In this document: positions 23,243 through 36,000 of the stretch, one piece after another
How positions within the stretch are numbered: the stretch's first letter is position 1
Layout of the letters: every line of letters starts with the position of its first letter
DNA from: Lathyrus oleraceus
Lineage: Eukaryota; Streptophyta; Magnoliopsida; Fabales; Fabaceae
Direction of reading: 5' to 3'
NCBI RefSeq assembly: GCF_024323335.1
Contig: NC_066585.1
Span: 76,866,109-76,930,108 of the forward strand
Length of the DNA stretch: 64,000 nucleotides
Notes under the pieces: generated by a model
Told to the model about the DNA's origin: nothing
The model's input: the letters and a program-made list of their open reading frames with translations, nothing else
The model's database searches: none
Made by a program: the position numbers and the translations under genes

Positions 23243-26200
23243 CAAATGAGGAATTCACTTGAAATCTTGTTACATGAGCAATTGCCTTGCAAGTCACACG
23301 TCCAATTTCATTTGGCTGATGCTCAGAATTCATTTGGCATTGTTTTTGGGCCTTGTGCATGATCATGCAAGCCTATGCAATGTAGCTCCACATGCCATGC
23401 ACACGGATTGATCACAAGCTTCTTGCCACTTCCTCTATAAATAGAGACCTCATTCCATTCATTTCACACACCTGATTCAACCTGAAATGCTGCAGAATTC
23501 TCTCCATAGCCATCACTAAAGAAGCAAATTGCATTTTCTTCAAAAAATTTCAGATCCAAAATTCAACTTCATCTGGTTGAATTCTTGGATCTTAAGCTTC
23601 TAAACCTTCATCATTCATCTCACTGGTCTTCTGTTTTAGCAAAGCAAGCAAGGCATCGTGCTCAAATTACCAGAACTCAAGCTTACACTCCAACTGGTAT
23701 TTTCTTCGGTTCTCATCATCCATGGACCTTTTTGCTTGGATCTAATGTTTTCTGAAGTCCTCACTTGAGAGGCAAGCTAGTGGTAGCTTCAATTTTGCTT
23801 TTCCTTGATCTGTATTTTGCATACCTGAATCTTCCACCTCAGATTTCTCAATTTATAGGAATCTTGAGTGTGATTCAAGGTTACAGGGGTGATGTACATC
23901 ACCCCATCTTCATTTTGGTATAAGGATCGTGCATTTCTATGAAGGTTTGAAAACCTGCAAAATTGACCGGAATCTGCAAGCTCACCGGAGAATACGGTGG
24001 CTCCGGTGGCCGTCTGTTGCCAATTTGAATGATGGTCGTTGGATGTGATTCCCAGATCGAATCCTGACCATTGCTTGTTATGACTTTTATTTGTTTTCCA
24101 TGTGAGTGCATTGCCCGTGGCTTATCATGAGCGCGCGCCTCTGGATCCTTAGATTTGCCAGCTCAATTAATGAGCTCAGATCCAAGGGCTCTCGTTTTTT
24201 GCATTTTCTATTTTCTGGTTTTAATTTCTTTAATTCCAATTATTTTCAAAAATCAATATCTCTTTCATTTTTAATCCAAAAATTATGGGACCAATTGCAT
24301 TATTTCCCAAATAATTTCTAGTTTGTATTTCTGATTTTTAATAATTTTTATTTTGTCATTTGATATTTTTTGTGAATTTTCCCTTTTCTGATTATTTTTA
24401 ATTCATTTTAAATAGTTTTTGATATTCAAAAAATGCAAAAATATTTTCCTAACCTATTTGAATGATGATGAATCTATGAAAAATATTCTCATCAATTTTT
24501 GAATTGATTTGAGATTTATTTGAGATTTTAGTTCAATTAGGTTATTTTTATGCATTTTAATTGATTAAAAATAGTTTCTGACCTTTAAAAATGCTGAAAT
24601 TTTTTGTCAAACTTTTTTTGACCTTGTTGAGCTTGGGATAAATTACTTGGACCTTCCAAGGTTGATTTGAAGTAATTTTGAAGTTTGACCTTTCCATTTA
24701 TTTTTAATTCAAGTTTATTTTAAATATTAAAAAATGTCAAAAATATTTTATTCATTTCTTGACTTCCAATCTCCATCTCACTTCTGTTTTTGATTGTTTG
24801 ACCTTGAGTTTCAATGTTATTGGTCAACATATGAGGATTGGTACATTGTATTTCATTTAATGCACTTTAATTTTGCCATTTCCATTTCTCTTATCCATCT
24901 TCTCCTTCTTCTTCTTCCATTTCTTTTCTTCTTGATCAATGAGTTGAAGGTTGATAAATTAGCATTGGTTAGGGAGATTTAATCTTCTTTGATTCAAATC
25001 TAATTCATCTTGATCAATTGATCAAGTGAATGGCTTTGCATTAAGGATAGGTTGTCTTTTAAATCATGCAAAAGGCTTAAATCAATACAAGATCAATTCT
25101 CATTTTCTTTTTTTGGCATGGCAAGTTTTGGGGACTTGGTTCACTAATCAAGACTCCTAACTTGTGTTTGTTGCCTACATTATTATTGACCGGCCTCAGA
25201 TAGTTGTGACTTCTACATAAGTCCAATTATGATTGCTTAACATAGCGCTAAATTTGCCTTATGGCACACTAACTACTAACACTAACTATTGACAATTAAC
25301 ATTTACTTTATACAATTTACTTTTATGCAATTTACTATTCTTGCACATATTATCCATTTGCTTTTCTCTTTGCTCATTTGAGCACATGTTTATGTTAATG
25401 CCATTTGCCTTTTGCTCACTTGAGCACATAATTGTGTATATATTATTGTGCTTGTGTTTTTGTTTTGATTGTTGTGGACCAAATGCAAAGAAATGGACTT
25501 AGTTTCTAGGACCTTCCCTATGCAAAGAAATGGAGAATTGGACTTAGATTCTAGGACCTTCCTTATGCAAAATTGGAGTAAAATGATTTTAATGATGAGG
25601 ATGGATTAAAGGACCAAATTTCTAAACTCACTCTTGTCCATTCTTGTTTTACTTCATGGAACTTTTGATGTGTGTGCTTTTGTGCTAGGAGTTTCCATTT
25701 GAGCTTAATTGGAGGATCATTGTCATGTGCATCCAAGTGGAAGATACAAGATACATTGAGGATCTCTTATGAGACTTGTTTGATTGCTTATGCTTTGTGA
25801 TTGCTTATTCCAAAGGATGGGAGCTACTTGGATTATCTATATGATCTCAAGAGAGGGACTCCATTGTGGTTTTGATTATTCATCCCTCATCTTTTTGTTT
25901 TACTTAGGACTTAGCCATTCTTCTTCTTCTCTCCACTCTAACCCAAGCCAAACCCTTTTGTGCAAACATTTAACCTTTGCTTTCAAATATTAGAAACCTA
26001 AGCCTTATGCTTTTGATTTTCAAACTTTCTTTTCATAACACTTATTTTTGAATTGAACTTTTAAGTCAACTTTGACCATTTTTGTATATACTTCTAATTG
26101 GTAAATATAACCCACTCAAATGTATTTTATGGTTCCAATGGCCACTTTCTTAATCAAAAATCTTTCATAACCTTTAGCTATTAGGTTTGAGTTATCCTTG

Positions 26201-26808
26201 TGGTAGATGTAATACTCACCTAAATCCTTAGTGATGAACAATAAGTCTTCCATGCTTATTATAGGGTTAACGCCTCACTAGCATATTGAAGCTATCCTCA
26301 CATAGTGGATTTGTGGTTTGGTTGAGTTTTCTCCCTTTGATAACAAAAGACCTTAAGGCTTTTGGACCAATCAATTCACCAACTTGTTTTGAGATTTTTA
26401 CCCCGAACTACGAGGTTTTGATCCTAATCTTTTTATAAGATGGTACGTAGGCAATGGGTTTATCCATCCAAACACAAAATGTAAATAACTTGTATATTCT
26501 CTTCTCATCTCTTCAATCATGTTTGCACAAACAAAATTTCTCACAAAAACAACAACCTTTGCAACAAGTATGAAAAGGGCTCCCTAGGAGTACCTAGGAT
26601 GTTTTTGGTGTCTAACACCTTCCCATTGCATAACCAACCCCTTTACCCAGATCTCTGTTTCTTTTACTAGTTTTTGTTAAAACTTTTAGGTTTTCGTTCG
26701 CTTTCTAACCATTCCTTTGGATAAATAGAAGTGCGGTGGCGACTCGACTTTATATGATTTACCTTGGATTTAGTCAATATCTCTAATGGTAACGAATACC
26801 CCGCTACA
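23243..26808 (+). repeat. 5'-truncated 3' LTR of element E
   Basis: About 3.57 kb homologous to the right-hand part of the A/B LTR in reverse complement, ending CCCCGCTACA at 26808. By comparison with A, a deletion of roughly 2.2 kb removed the 3' UTR end and about 1.3 kb of U3. The TATA box survives. GTACC at 26809-26813 should be the right target duplication, with its partner left of the window. There is no gene inside; much of 24200-25000 is AT-rich. Confidence 0.85.
23436..23443 (+). promoter_or_regulatory. TATA box in element E 3' LTR
   Basis: TATAAATA inside CTCTATAAATAGAG, matching the positions in the A and shared LTRs. It is the likely core promoter of this LTR family, here in a truncated 3' LTR. 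Confidence 0.7.
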
Positions 26809-28242
26809 GTACCCTAGGCCAAACTTGTCTCGTTTCTCTTTCACTTCCACCACTTTGCCCCAGTCTTGAGCCTTTTCACTTTCCATAAAAGCCTTAGCTC
26901 CTTGCCATGAGGTCATGGATGGTCCAGATTTCAGGGTCTCCAATGTCTATTAGATGGCCATCATATTTACCACTTCCAAGGATTGGAATGGTGTCTAAGT
27001 GATCTCGCAATCCACCTCGATATATCGAAAAGATGTCAAGTGGCTAACAAAGATATCTTCCTCTTCTTCAATCACAATCATCTTGTCATTTGTAATGAAT
27101 TTTAGCTTTTGATGCAGAGTGGAGGTGACGGCGCCTGCAGAGTGAATCCAAGGTCTCCCAAGTAGGCAACTATAACCAGGATGTATGTCCATGACTTGGA
27201 ACGTGATATTGAAAATAGTTGGACCTATCTTGGTTGGTAAGTCAACCTCTCTTATCGCTGCTCGCCTTGAGCCATCAAATGCCTTTACAATTAGGGTGCT
27301 GGGTTTCATACATATCCCTTCTATCGGCAACTTTATCAAAGTTGTCTTCGGCATGACATTCAGTGAGGAACATGTGTCCACTAATACCCTTGATAGTAAT
27401 TTCAAGGAGATATGTAGAGCTTTATTATGGTTCTTTCCCTCGATTGGCAATTTATCATCATTAAAACCCAAGAAATTCCCAGTGGTCACACAAGCTATCA
27501 CATCATCGAACTGTTCTATTGTTATATCCTTCGTGATATGTGCGGCGCTCAATACTTTTAACAACAAATTCCTGTGTGCTTCTGAGTTGAGCAATAGAGA
27601 TAACATGGAGATTTTTGAAGGTGTTTGATTTAGCTGGTCCACCACCTTATAATCGCTCTTCTTGATTATCCTCAGAAATTCCTCAGCCTCTTCATGAGTG
27701 GCTGCATCTTTAGGAGACAGGTGCATGTCTTGCATTTCTGGATTAGGGACGGGGATCTGAACAGCAGCTTCCTTCCCTTTAGTCTTTGCAGAAGTGTCAG
27801 CAGTTCTTGGCACGAACACTCGGCCACTACGTGTCATTCCTGCTGGCCCCACAATTGAAGTGACATTTGGTTCATTGATCATCAAAGGTCGGTCTTCCTG
27901 CCCCTACTTAAAAGCTCTAGGCTGATGTATCCATGGGACTGCCTTCTCATCTTTATATGCGAATGGTGCTGGAAACTCTATCACCAACGGGCTTATAGGT
28001 ATTTCTACTTTAACCTCATCATAGGGGATGTCCACCACGGCTATCTCTTCCTAGCGCTTGCTCTTGACTCGGCAATTTATCTGTAACTCGCCTCGATCCA
28101 GCATTAGTTGTATAAAATTCCTCAACTCTTCATTTTTCTCTTCAGCAACTAGCTCCTCAGGGATTATACCACTCTTCAGCAATTATGCTCTTATCATGGT
28201 GATAGCGATTTGAATCTCTTCAACCTTACGGATCAATTTGCC
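26809..28242 (-). pseudogene. Protease region of element D, decayed
   Basis: The clearest open stretch is 26995-27885. It holds the protease domain with VLVDTCSSLNVMP, where the catalytic loop DTG has become DTC (RC of 27366-27374), and the downstream motif LLGRPWIHSAGAVTSTLHQ. The Gly-to-Cys change should disable the enzyme. Stops lie at 26995 (TAG) and, downstream in the same frame, TAA and TAG near 26950. The frame then continues to 26809, where element E begins. Upstream, a TAG near 27907 separates it from the gag linker. The role of the ancestral protein was polyprotein cleavage. Confidence 0.8.
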
Positions 28243-29690
28243 TTAATCACTCTCCTTAATGGCACTGACGGAAGCATCCTTATGTGTTGGCATAGGATTG
28301 GTGTTCACGTTCGGGCGTCTCGGAGTGAATGAGACGACTTTCGCTTCGATCAAGTCTTGTACCCGATTTTGAAATGCAAAACAATTCTCCAAGGTATGAC
28401 CAGGTGCTCCCATGTGGAATTCACAATGGGCATTAGCATCGTATCCGGGTGGATATGGAAAAACAACCGGTTTTAACTCTCTCAATGTCAGAAGGCCCTC
28501 CTTTTGCAGATATGGGAATATCTGGCTATAAGGTACTGGTAGGGAATCAAGTTGCCTTCTTGGAGGTCTTGGCCATATGAAGCTTGTTTCTTCCCTTTAT
28601 AGTTTCTGGATATGGCGTTTGTTTCACCTTCTCTTTTCTTCGGAAGCCTCCAGAATACTTTTTCGGTGCGCTAGGGGATGCCACGGCTCCTGGAATCTTT
28701 CCATCCCTCAACCCCCTCTCTATGCGATCTCCAATTGTGACTAGATGTGCGAAGTCAGATGCTGCGTTGCTCACTAATCGATCAAAGAATGGGTCCTTCA
28801 AGGTGTCCACAAATATCCCGGTCATTTCCTTTTAAGATAATGGTGGCTCTACCTGAGCAGCCAACTCTCTCCATTGCTGAGCGTATTCTTTAAATGACTC
28901 ACTTTCTTTCATAGCCATCCCTTGCAACTGCATTTGGTAAGGTGCCATATCTAAGTTATATTTGTACTGACGGAGAAATGCGTCAGCCAAATCCTCTCAG
29001 CTTTGAATCCGCCTTTGCTCTAAGCTCATGTACCATCTCAGAGATGCTCCACTCAGACTGTCTTGGAAATAGTGTACAAGTAGTTTGTCGTTTTCGGTAT
29101 GAGCAGCCATCTTCCTGAAGTACATTACTAGGTGACTTCTTGGACAAGTCTGTCCTTTGTATTTCTCGAAATCAGGAGTTTTAAATTTAGCCGGGATGAC
29201 TAAATTTGATACCAAACGCATGTTCATGGCGGAGGCACCGAAGATATTGTTTCCTTATATGGCTTTGATCTTCTTTTCCAGGGTACGGAGCCTATCTGCA
29301 GCAGGATCTGGAAGTATCTTAGGCTTTGGTTGATCAGGCATATAGAAAGCATCGTACTGGTCATCTCCAATTTCGGATCCATGATGAGTAGACGTATCAG
29401 AAGGTTTTGCATGATCCCCATCTCCTTTGCCTCATATCGGTATCTGAACCAATCTCTTCTTGGTGGGGAAGTAACCCTCGTCTCGGGGGTTCAGACCCGG
29501 CGTGCTATCATTCCTTTTTGCCCTAGCTTCTTCCTCCTCAATCCTCTCTCTTTGAGCGATTGCGAGCATTGTCTCCAACAGCTGATCCATCTTCTCTTGG
29601 ATCGTATTGATGTCTGTCCTCATGGTAATTTGGTTAGCCTTAAATTTCTCTAACGTCATCTAGTATTTGCTTCGCGTCTCGTATCGGTGT
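28243..29690 (-). pseudogene. gag of element D, fragmented
   Basis: Gag-like pieces in several frames. The N-terminal coiled part is at 29432-29659 (MTLEKFKANQITMRTDIN). Gag core pieces are at 28997-29227 (TCPRSHLVMYFRKMAAHT and YFQDSLSGASLRWYM) and 28547-28825. The zinc-knuckle-like CX2HX5HX4C (CEFHMGAPGHTLENC) lies in 28243-28485. Upstream of the Met, HRYETR is followed by a TAG, echoing HRYATR in C and HRYYTR in A. Frameshifts and stops separate the pieces. Confidence 0.8.
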
Positions 29691-29974
29691 TGATTAGTCA
29701 GTGTGGCTGGATAAAGGGTAAAAAGGTTGGGTAAGTTTTTTGGAATTTTTATGAAGCGTGATGCATAATGAAAATGCGAATGTTATAAGTATTTTATTTT
29801 CAGGGAATCGTTCGAGTTTCATTAGTTGTTAGTAATTCGAAGAAACAAGGAATATTAGAATAGCAATAATGGAGTGATTTTAAACATCATTCATTCAAGT
29901 ACATAACATAGGGGTCCAAATGGGCCATAGTTCAAAATACATTTGTTAAAGGAACAATATAAGACATAAGAAAA
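29691..29974 (-). other. ORF1-gag spacer of element D
   Basis: 284 bp with no recognised gene. A pyrimidine-rich run ending ATCCAG lies just upstream of HRYETR and is a possible splice acceptor. Confidence 0.45.
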
Positions 29975-31975
29975 TTAGACTGCAGGCTTTTTGGCTTGAA
30001 GCTCTTCTAGTTCTTCTTTGAATCTCTTTAGCAACCCTCTACAGAGTAGAATGAAACTGATTATGGCTGGAGGAGTGCTATCTTCCCTCAATTCTTCGAC
30101 TGCGTCTCTCAACTTCCATGGTAATTCTTTAGCCGCCCAATTACAGAACCCTACTAGCCCATCGAGCTTTGCACGTAACTTATCCCTATCTCCTTGCAAG
30201 AAGTATATGGTCTTCTTAAAGGATTCATAATCTTCAATCACATAGTCTCGCTCCTTCAACCATATGGAGTTGTCCTGGCGTAATGACTCTAGTTGGTTCT
30301 TCCAATAGCTGACAGACTCTTTTACATCTCTTACTTCTCAACATTTCTCCTACCATATCAAGGGTGAAACCCTAGAAGCTTCAGTGGCTATATTCTTGAG
30401 TCGGCGCTCCTGATCTACTTCAGCCTTTACATGACGAACATGATTGGTGAGTTCTTTTATCTGAGTCCCAAGTGTATCCCTTATCGTCTTGTTTTCCTTC
30501 GTGGCTAGATGCCACCAACGCTCATTGTCTTGACATTCTTTCTGAGCTTGTCTTAGTTGACCCTTAAGAGTATCTAAACAATGGTCAGCTTGTTCTAATC
30601 CCAGTTTGATCTTTTTCCTCTTATGCTCTTCCTTGTTGAACTTTTCCACATGTGCTTGAAGCTGTGACTTTTTTCTCTCAAGCTCCCACTTCATGGTGTT
30701 TTTCTCATTGATGGTTTGTTGGAGTTTTATTTGCAACTCTTCATTCTCTTTTTCTAACTTTTCCATGGTGGTCTTGAGTTCCTCCATTTCTTCAATAAGA
30801 ACATGGGTGAGCTTAGGTTCAGGGAGAGGCACAGGTGCTCGAATGACGAACGACATTTTGATCGTCTCCACCCTTTCCTTTACCCACTGAAAATATGATT
30901 CTTTTGTAATCTCATTTGCTCTCCCTAACTCAGCTTTCCCTTTTTGATTGACATTCTTCCAAGCTTCCTTGATTCGTTGAAACAAGCTAGGATTCTCAAC
31001 CCCAAAGTCAAGTAACAAGAAAGCTTCCAAAGACCTCGCATCTGGAGGGCCTTCCATTGGGTAGCCAAGTTGTCTGAGTGATAGAACCGGGTTAGCATTC
31101 ACACATTCTTGAGTTCCAATAAGTGGTAGATTAGGGAAACCCCCACAGCTGAATATGATGTCCATGTTGATGTATTCTTTGGAATACCAAGAGAGATCTT
31201 CTGATCGGAGTGATCCCAATCTTTGAGGCCAACTAACATTTGTCTGTTCAACCCAAGCACCTATCTTCGGAAGATGTTCTAGAAACCACCGATATAATAA
31301 AGGAGCACAACAAGTAATCAATCCCTTCTTCTTAGTATACCTATGACTTATGTAATAGTAGACATCGGCTAACAAAATGGGTATTGGGTTCCTAGTAAGG
31401 AAAACACAAATGGCAACCATGTCTACGAAACCATCCATATTGGGGAACAGGACGACGCCATAGATGGCCAATGCAATAGCAGAGTAACAAGCATCCCAAC
31501 TTTCTGCTTTCAATAGGGTGTGAGCTCTTTCTAAGAGAAAATTTAGCGAAAATCCTTTGGTATTCCCTTTGGTCTCTAGGTTAGCCTCTGCTTCCTTTTC
31601 ATCCATGTGAAGCGCACTAGCAATAACCTCAAGGGGCAAAGATTCATTTATCCCTTCAAATAGTGGCTTGTTCTTCATAGGAATCCTAACAAGACGCTTG
31701 AATTCTTCCAACGTTGGTGCTAGCTGGAAGTCTTGGAATGTGAAGCATCTTAAAGGTAGGTCATAGAATTGGGCCAAAGTGATTAAAGTTGTATGGTCCA
31801 CTTGTTGATTGAGGATGCTGAGCAGATTGCCATAATTCTTTCCAAAGTTGATTCTGTATACTGGGCGCATCTGAGAGACCAAGTCACGTAAGCTCCTTAG
31901 ATCGGGATCTTTGAACTTGAAAGAGTAAATGTTTCTTTTGCTTGATTCCATGTTTCCTGAATTCCTGCAACTCAT
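29975..31975 (-). pseudogene. ORF1 of element D, two in-frame stops near the C-terminus
   Basis: Begins at ATG 31975. 541 codons are open to TAG 30350. The same frame continues after TAG and a nearby TGA to TAA 29975, giving about 667 codons in all. Shared motifs with C: CFTFQDFQLAPTLEEF, NPIPILLADVYYY, CCAPLLYRWFLEHLP and NPVLSLRQLGYPM. The C-terminal part is strongly charged with long heptad-like stretches (coiled coil). Function unknown. The frame is much better kept than gag in the same element, which may be chance or a longer constraint. Confidence 0.8.
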
Positions 31976-32814
31976 GATACTCAGATTCCTTGGAAATAAA
32001 ATAATATGAATGTTATGTTATGAATGATGTTATGTGTGCCACATGTAGGTTAATATACAGGTCATGAGAGTGGGTATTCTTGGTTACTAAACAAAACCTT
32101 TTTGGGAGGATGCTAAAGTTAAAAGGTTCCCAAAGTCATCAATCAATATTTAGGAAAGTTATTGTCATGATGAAAACTCATCTGCAAATAACATCCCCAA
32201 ACAAAGTCTCGTTTGGGTGAGGCCTTCGTATGGTCCCAAAGAGGAAGACTCCTAGTGGGTCCATACTACACAACTCTCGTATCCAAGGTTCTAATAAGGT
32301 TCTCAAAGTCATAGATCGAGGTTGGGAATACCACTGTAAGGTAGTAATACACCCAAGGGATCTCATCAAATTGGGGCTTTCGCATTAACCCAATAAGTCT
32401 GGGACTTTTCAGGTAGATACTACATAACCACCGGATATAATGGGTTAAAAGGTCCCTAGAGTCATTGATCCAACTTGAGAATACTATCATCGTGACGAAA
32501 ACTCGTCGGGCAACAATATCTCAAGAGAATCTCCTCTAGGCGGGGTCTTCGTATCTTCCCAACAAGGAAGTCTCCTTGTGGACGCCCACTATGCAACCAC
32601 CAACTTAATCTTATGGTTTTTCTCAGACTCAGGTAGAGAGCCTATCTCACAGAGCACCACTAACAGAGAGCCCCGAATAAGACATATTCAATAAATCACA
32701 ATACAATAATCATGATAACATAATAATAACAGAATAAATAACAAACAGATAAAATTAACACACAATACATCAACTGAACTAAGTTAGGCTTCACTCTCTT
32801 TTGCTTGGAGTTGT
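31976..32814 (-). other. 5' leader of element D
   Basis: Noncoding sequence between PBS and ORF1, dominated by a degenerate long tandem repeat (32121-32610). One related unit occurs in the leader of A, near 49874-49990. Confidence 0.65.
32121..32610. repeat. Degenerate tandem repeat in D leader, about 155-170 bp, three units
   Basis: Each unit begins with AAGGTTCCCAAAGTCAT or a variant (about 32123, 32296, 32449) and ends with a TACTACACAACC-like word. Similarity is moderate, so the units are old. Confidence 0.7.
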
Positions 32815-32832
32815 TCCCCAGCAGAGTCGCCA
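32815..32832 (-). other. Primer-binding site of element D
   Basis: TGGCGACTCTGCTGGGGA, separated from the LTR end at 32835 by two bases. Identical to the PBS of C and A. Confidence 0.85.
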
Positions 32833-32834
32833 TC

Positions 32835-33034
32835 TGTCGCATCTCGAAAAATACGATTCCTCGCGATGGTCGCGGAAAAAATTATGTTCGAACAGAGTCG
32901 CCACCGAACTTTATTTATCCCAATGAAGGAATAGGAAAATGTCGATAAAACCTTTTGAATAATAGAATAATGGTCGTCGCAACCATATTCGGGTTCCAGA
33001 GTTGATTACATAAGGGGAAGGTATTAGCACCCCT
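32835..33034 (-). repeat. Partial 5' LTR of element D
   Basis: 200 bp from TGTCGCATC to AGCACCCCT, then cut by the A/B array. It holds GAGTCGCCA at 32895-32903 and GGGAAGG at 33015, the boxes shared with the other families. CCCCT at 33030-33034 is the expected left target duplication of the array. Confidence 0.85.
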
Positions 33035-36000
33035 TGTAGTGGGGTATTCGTTACCATTAGAGATATTGACTAAATCCAAGGTAAATCATACAAGTCGAGT
33101 CGCCACTGCACTTCTATTTATCCAAAGGAATGGTTAGAAAGCGAACAAAAACCTAATAGTTCGAATCAAAAACTAGTAAAAGAGAATCAGAGATCTGGGT
33201 AAGGGGGTTGGTTATGCAATGGGAAGGTGTTAGGCACCCAAAACATCCTAGGTACTCCTAGGGAGCCCTTTTCATACTTGTTGCAAGGTTGTTGTTTTGT
33301 GAAAGTTTATTTGTGCAAACATGATTGAAGTGATGAGAAGAGAATATACAAGTTATTTACATTTTGTGTTTGGATGGATAAACCCATTGCCTACGTACCA
33401 TCTTAAAAAGATTAGGATCAAAACCTCGTAGTTTGGGGTAAAAATCTCAAAAAGGAGTTGGTGAATTGATTGGTCCAAAAGCCTTAAGGTCTTTTGTTAT
33501 CCAAGGGAGAAAACTCAACCTAAAACCACAAATCCACCATGTGAGGATAACTTCAACATGCTAGTGAGGGGTTAACCCTATAATAAGCATGGAAGACTCA
33601 TTGTCCATCACTAAGGATATAGGAGAGTATTACATCTACCTCAAGGATAACTCAAACCTAATAGCTAAAGGTTATGAAAAAGTTTTGATTAGAAAGTGGC
33701 CATTGAAACCACAAAAGGACATTTAAATGGGTTATATTTACCAATTAGAAGTATATACAAAATGGTCAAAGTGGACTTAAAGATTCAATTCAAAATGAGT
33801 ATTATGAAAAGAAAGTTTGAAAATCAAAAGCATAAGGCTTAGGTTTCTAATGTTATGTTAGATGTTTGCACAAAAGTTTTGGCTTGGGTTAGAGTGGAGA
33901 GAAGAAGAAGAAGGGCTAAAGTCCTAAGCAAAGCAAATATGTGAGGGAAAAGAATAAGACCACAATGGAGTTCCCTTCTTGGGATCATATTGATGATCCA
34001 AGTAGCTCCCATCCTTTGGAATAAGCAATCACACAAAGTATGAACTCAAGCAATCAACAATCAAATGAACTCTTGGAAAGACTCCTCAATGTATCTTGGA
34101 TCTCTCTCTCTCTTAGAAGCTCATGGTAATGGTTCCTCAATTAAGCTCAAGTTGGAACTCCTAGCACAAAGAAAACACACATCAAAAGGTTCTATAACAC
34201 AATCAAAGAATGGACAAGAGGGAGTTTACAATATGGTCCTTTCAATGTTCATCTTCAAGTTTTAAGCATTCTAAAGGCTCAATGCCTAGTTGCTCTTTGA
34301 CTTTTTAGAGCACTCTAAAGGCCCAATGCCTAGTTGCTCTTTGACTCCAAATTTGCATAGGGAAGATCCTAAAGTCTAAGTCCATTTTGTCCAATTCTTT
34401 TTATTTGGTTCACAACAAACAGACAAACACAAGCACAAAAGATATATACACAATTATATACCCAAGTGGACAAAAGGCAAATGGCATTAACATAAACATG
34501 TGCTCCAATGAGCAAAGGAAAAAGCAAATGAATAATAGGTACAAGAATGGTAAATTGCATAAAAGTAAAGTGCATAAGGTAAATGTTAATTGTTAGTGGT
34601 CAATAGTTAGTGTGCCATAAGGCAAAATTTAGCGCTATGTTAAGCAATCGTAATTGGACTTATGTAGAAGTCACAACTATCTGAGGCCGGTCAATAATAA
34701 TATAGGCAACAACACAAGTTAGAAGTCTTGATTAGTGAACCAAGTTCCAACAACTTGCCATGCCAAAAAGAAGAAGAGAATTGATCTTGTATTGGTTTAA
34801 GTCTTTTGCATGATTTAGGAAACAACCTATCCTTAATGCAAAGCCATTCACTTGATCAATTGATCAAGATGAATTAGATTTGAATCAAGGAAGATTAAGT
34901 CTCCTTAATCAATGCCAACTTATCAACCTTCAACTCATTGATCAAAAAGAAAAAGAAGGAGAAGAAGAAGAAGAAGAATGGATAAGGAAATGGAAAGATC
35001 AAAATGCATAAGGTGAAATAAAAAATGTACCAATCCATGTGTATTGACCAAATGACATTGAAAGTCAAAGTCAAACAATGAGAAATCAGAAATGAGATGA
35101 AGATTGGAGGTTAAACAATAAACAAAAATATTTTTGGCATTTTTAATATTAAAATAAACCTGAATTAAAAATAAAAGAAAAGGTCAAACTTCAAAATCAC
35201 TTCAAATCAAACTTGAAAGGTCCAAGTGATTTATCCCAAGTTCAACAAGGTCAAACAAAGTTTGACAAAAAATTTCAGCATTTTTAAAAGTCATAAACTA
35301 TTTTTAATCAATTAAAAATGAATAAAAATAACCTAATTGAACTAAAATCTCAAATAAATCTCAAATCAATTAAAAAATTGATGAAAATATTTTTCATAGA
35401 TCCATCATCATTCAAATAGGTTAGGAAAATGTTTTTGTATTTTTTGAATATCAAAAACTATTTAAAATGAATTAAAAACAACCAGAAAAGAGAAAATTCA
35501 CAAAAAATATCAAATGATAAAATAAAAAATATTAAAAATCATAATTAGAAACTAGAAATTATTTGGAGAAGAATGCAATTAGTCCCATATTTTTTGGATT
35601 AAAAATGAGGAAGATATGAATTTTTGAAAATAATGGAAATAAAAGAAATAAAAATCAGAAAATAAGAAATTCAAAAAAACGAGGAGCGTTAGATCTGAGC
35701 TCATTAATTGAGCTGGCAAATCATACGCTCCAAAAGCGCGCTTCCACCATAGACCAAAGTCCACGCGTAACACCAGGAATTAAAATGAGTCATAACAAGC
35801 GAAGGCCAGGATTAGATCTGGAAAATGCATCCAACGATCCAGATTGGATCTGGCAATGGGACGGCCACCGGAGCCACCTTCTTCTCCGGTGAGCTTGTGT
35901 TTTCCGGCCAAAATTGCAGACAACCAAAACTTAACCAAAATACACGATCCATACATCATTGGAAAGCTGGGATGATGTACATCATCCCTGTATCACTCAA

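Larger units (their letters stand above)
26809..33034 (-). mobile_element. Element D: oldest Ogre/Tat-type element, partial
   Basis: A minus-strand element cut on the left by insertion of E into its protease region and on the right by insertion of the A/B array into its 5' LTR. Visible are protease and gag remnants, ORF1, leader, PBS and the first 200 bp of LTR next to the PBS. RT, RNase H and integrase must lie left of the window if they survive. The gag is heavily decayed, consistent with its being the host of two other insertions. Confidence 0.88.

Noticed and set aside
23430..23900. Host promoter and first exon suggested by the TATA box and open sequence
   Set aside because: The TATA box and following sequence are homologous to the LTRs of A and B, so they are LTR R-U5 sequence.
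26809..26994. Possible host gene fragment between E and D
   Set aside because: Read on the minus strand it continues the D protease linker with stops, so it belongs to D.
34369..34596. Short frames repeated in the left and shared LTRs (also 51797-52006)
   Set aside because: They occur twice only because the LTR is repeated; AT-rich low-complexity translations on both strands with no domain.
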